The notes below the pieces were generated by a model, which worked only from the letters and a program-made list of their open reading frames with translations, was not told the DNA's origin and searched no databases. A program made the translations under genes and the position numbers. 5,799 nucleotides of DNA from Dehalococcoidales bacterium. GTDB taxonomy: Bacteria; Chloroflexota; Dehalococcoidia; E44-bin15. Positions 5,712 to 5,799 of this stretch are shown here, in pieces. Positions within the stretch are counted from its first letter, which is position 1. Each line of letters begins with the position of its first letter. The stretch is taken from assembly GCA_012974295.1 (NCBI GenBank), contig JAAXQM010000066.1, forward strand, positions 1-5,799, in the 5' to 3' direction.

Positions 5712-5799
5712 TTAGCCTGGATCCAACCGCTCCATTCGTGCTGGGCCCATTGTGCATCACTGCATGATTTGCACATCGTGGACGGAGGCGAGGTTATTG
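5705..5799 (-). CDS. Possible 3' end of an upstream gene, Trp-rich with CxxC, unidentified
   Basis: One minus-strand frame is open from the right window edge to a TAG at 5705-5707. It reads about 31 codons, including MCKSCSDAQWAQHEWSGW and ending WIQANA. The CxxC pair, three tryptophans and the stop 45 bp before the MtmB-like gene's ATG make it look like the C-terminus of a real protein in the same operon. The stretch is short enough to be chance, and I do not recognise the family. Confidence 0.3.
   Translation of the reverse strand, partial: ITSPPSTMCKSCSDAQWAQHEWSGWIQANA

Overview
The window looks like a piece of an anaerobe's genome. Evidence for this is a corrinoid-dependent methyl-transfer cluster and a cytoplasmic molybdenum/tungsten bis-pterin enzyme. 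Strong Shine-Dalgarno sites (for example GGGAGGT) fit a bacterium or some archaea. Comparable gene sets occur in anaerobic bacteria such as Chloroflexota and Desulfobacterota, but the sequence does not fix the lineage. Family comparisons below were made from memory of reference proteins, without database searches.

Layout: a partial thymidylate synthase-like gene enters from the left on the + strand (1-484) and converges on a run of minus-strand genes. In minus-strand transcription order (right to left) these are: the possible 3' end of an unidentified gene (5799-5705); a methyltransferase of the monomethylamine methyltransferase (MtmB) family (5659-4307); its probable corrinoid partner (4238-3594); a broken N-terminal piece of an MtrH-family methyltransferase gene (3591-3329); a small SCP2-like protein (3273-2827); and an acetylene hydratase-like molybdopterin enzyme (2751-571).

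The MtmB-like, corrinoid and MtrH-like parts form a recognisable pathway. A methyltransferase moves a methyl group from a substrate to a corrinoid protein, and an MtrH-type enzyme exchanges it with a tetrahydropterin. Each part departs from the textbook version. The MtmB homolog has glycine where MtmB has pyrrolysine and apparently lacks two active-site glutamates. The corrinoid protein has Ser-Gln-His-Asn instead of Asp-x-His-Asp in its cobalt-ligand motif. The MtrH-like gene has an in-frame TAG, a frameshift and a lost C-terminus. Downstream, the acetylene hydratase-like enzyme keeps the Fe-S and metal-ligand cysteines but has Ala where acetylene hydratase has its catalytic Asp.

The most interesting reading is an undescribed non-pyrrolysine MtmB-type demethylation system for an unknown methylated compound, possibly linked to a Mo/W enzyme of unknown reaction. 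The intergenic stretch 3274-3593, which contains no intact gene, is mostly explained by the mtrH-like remnant.
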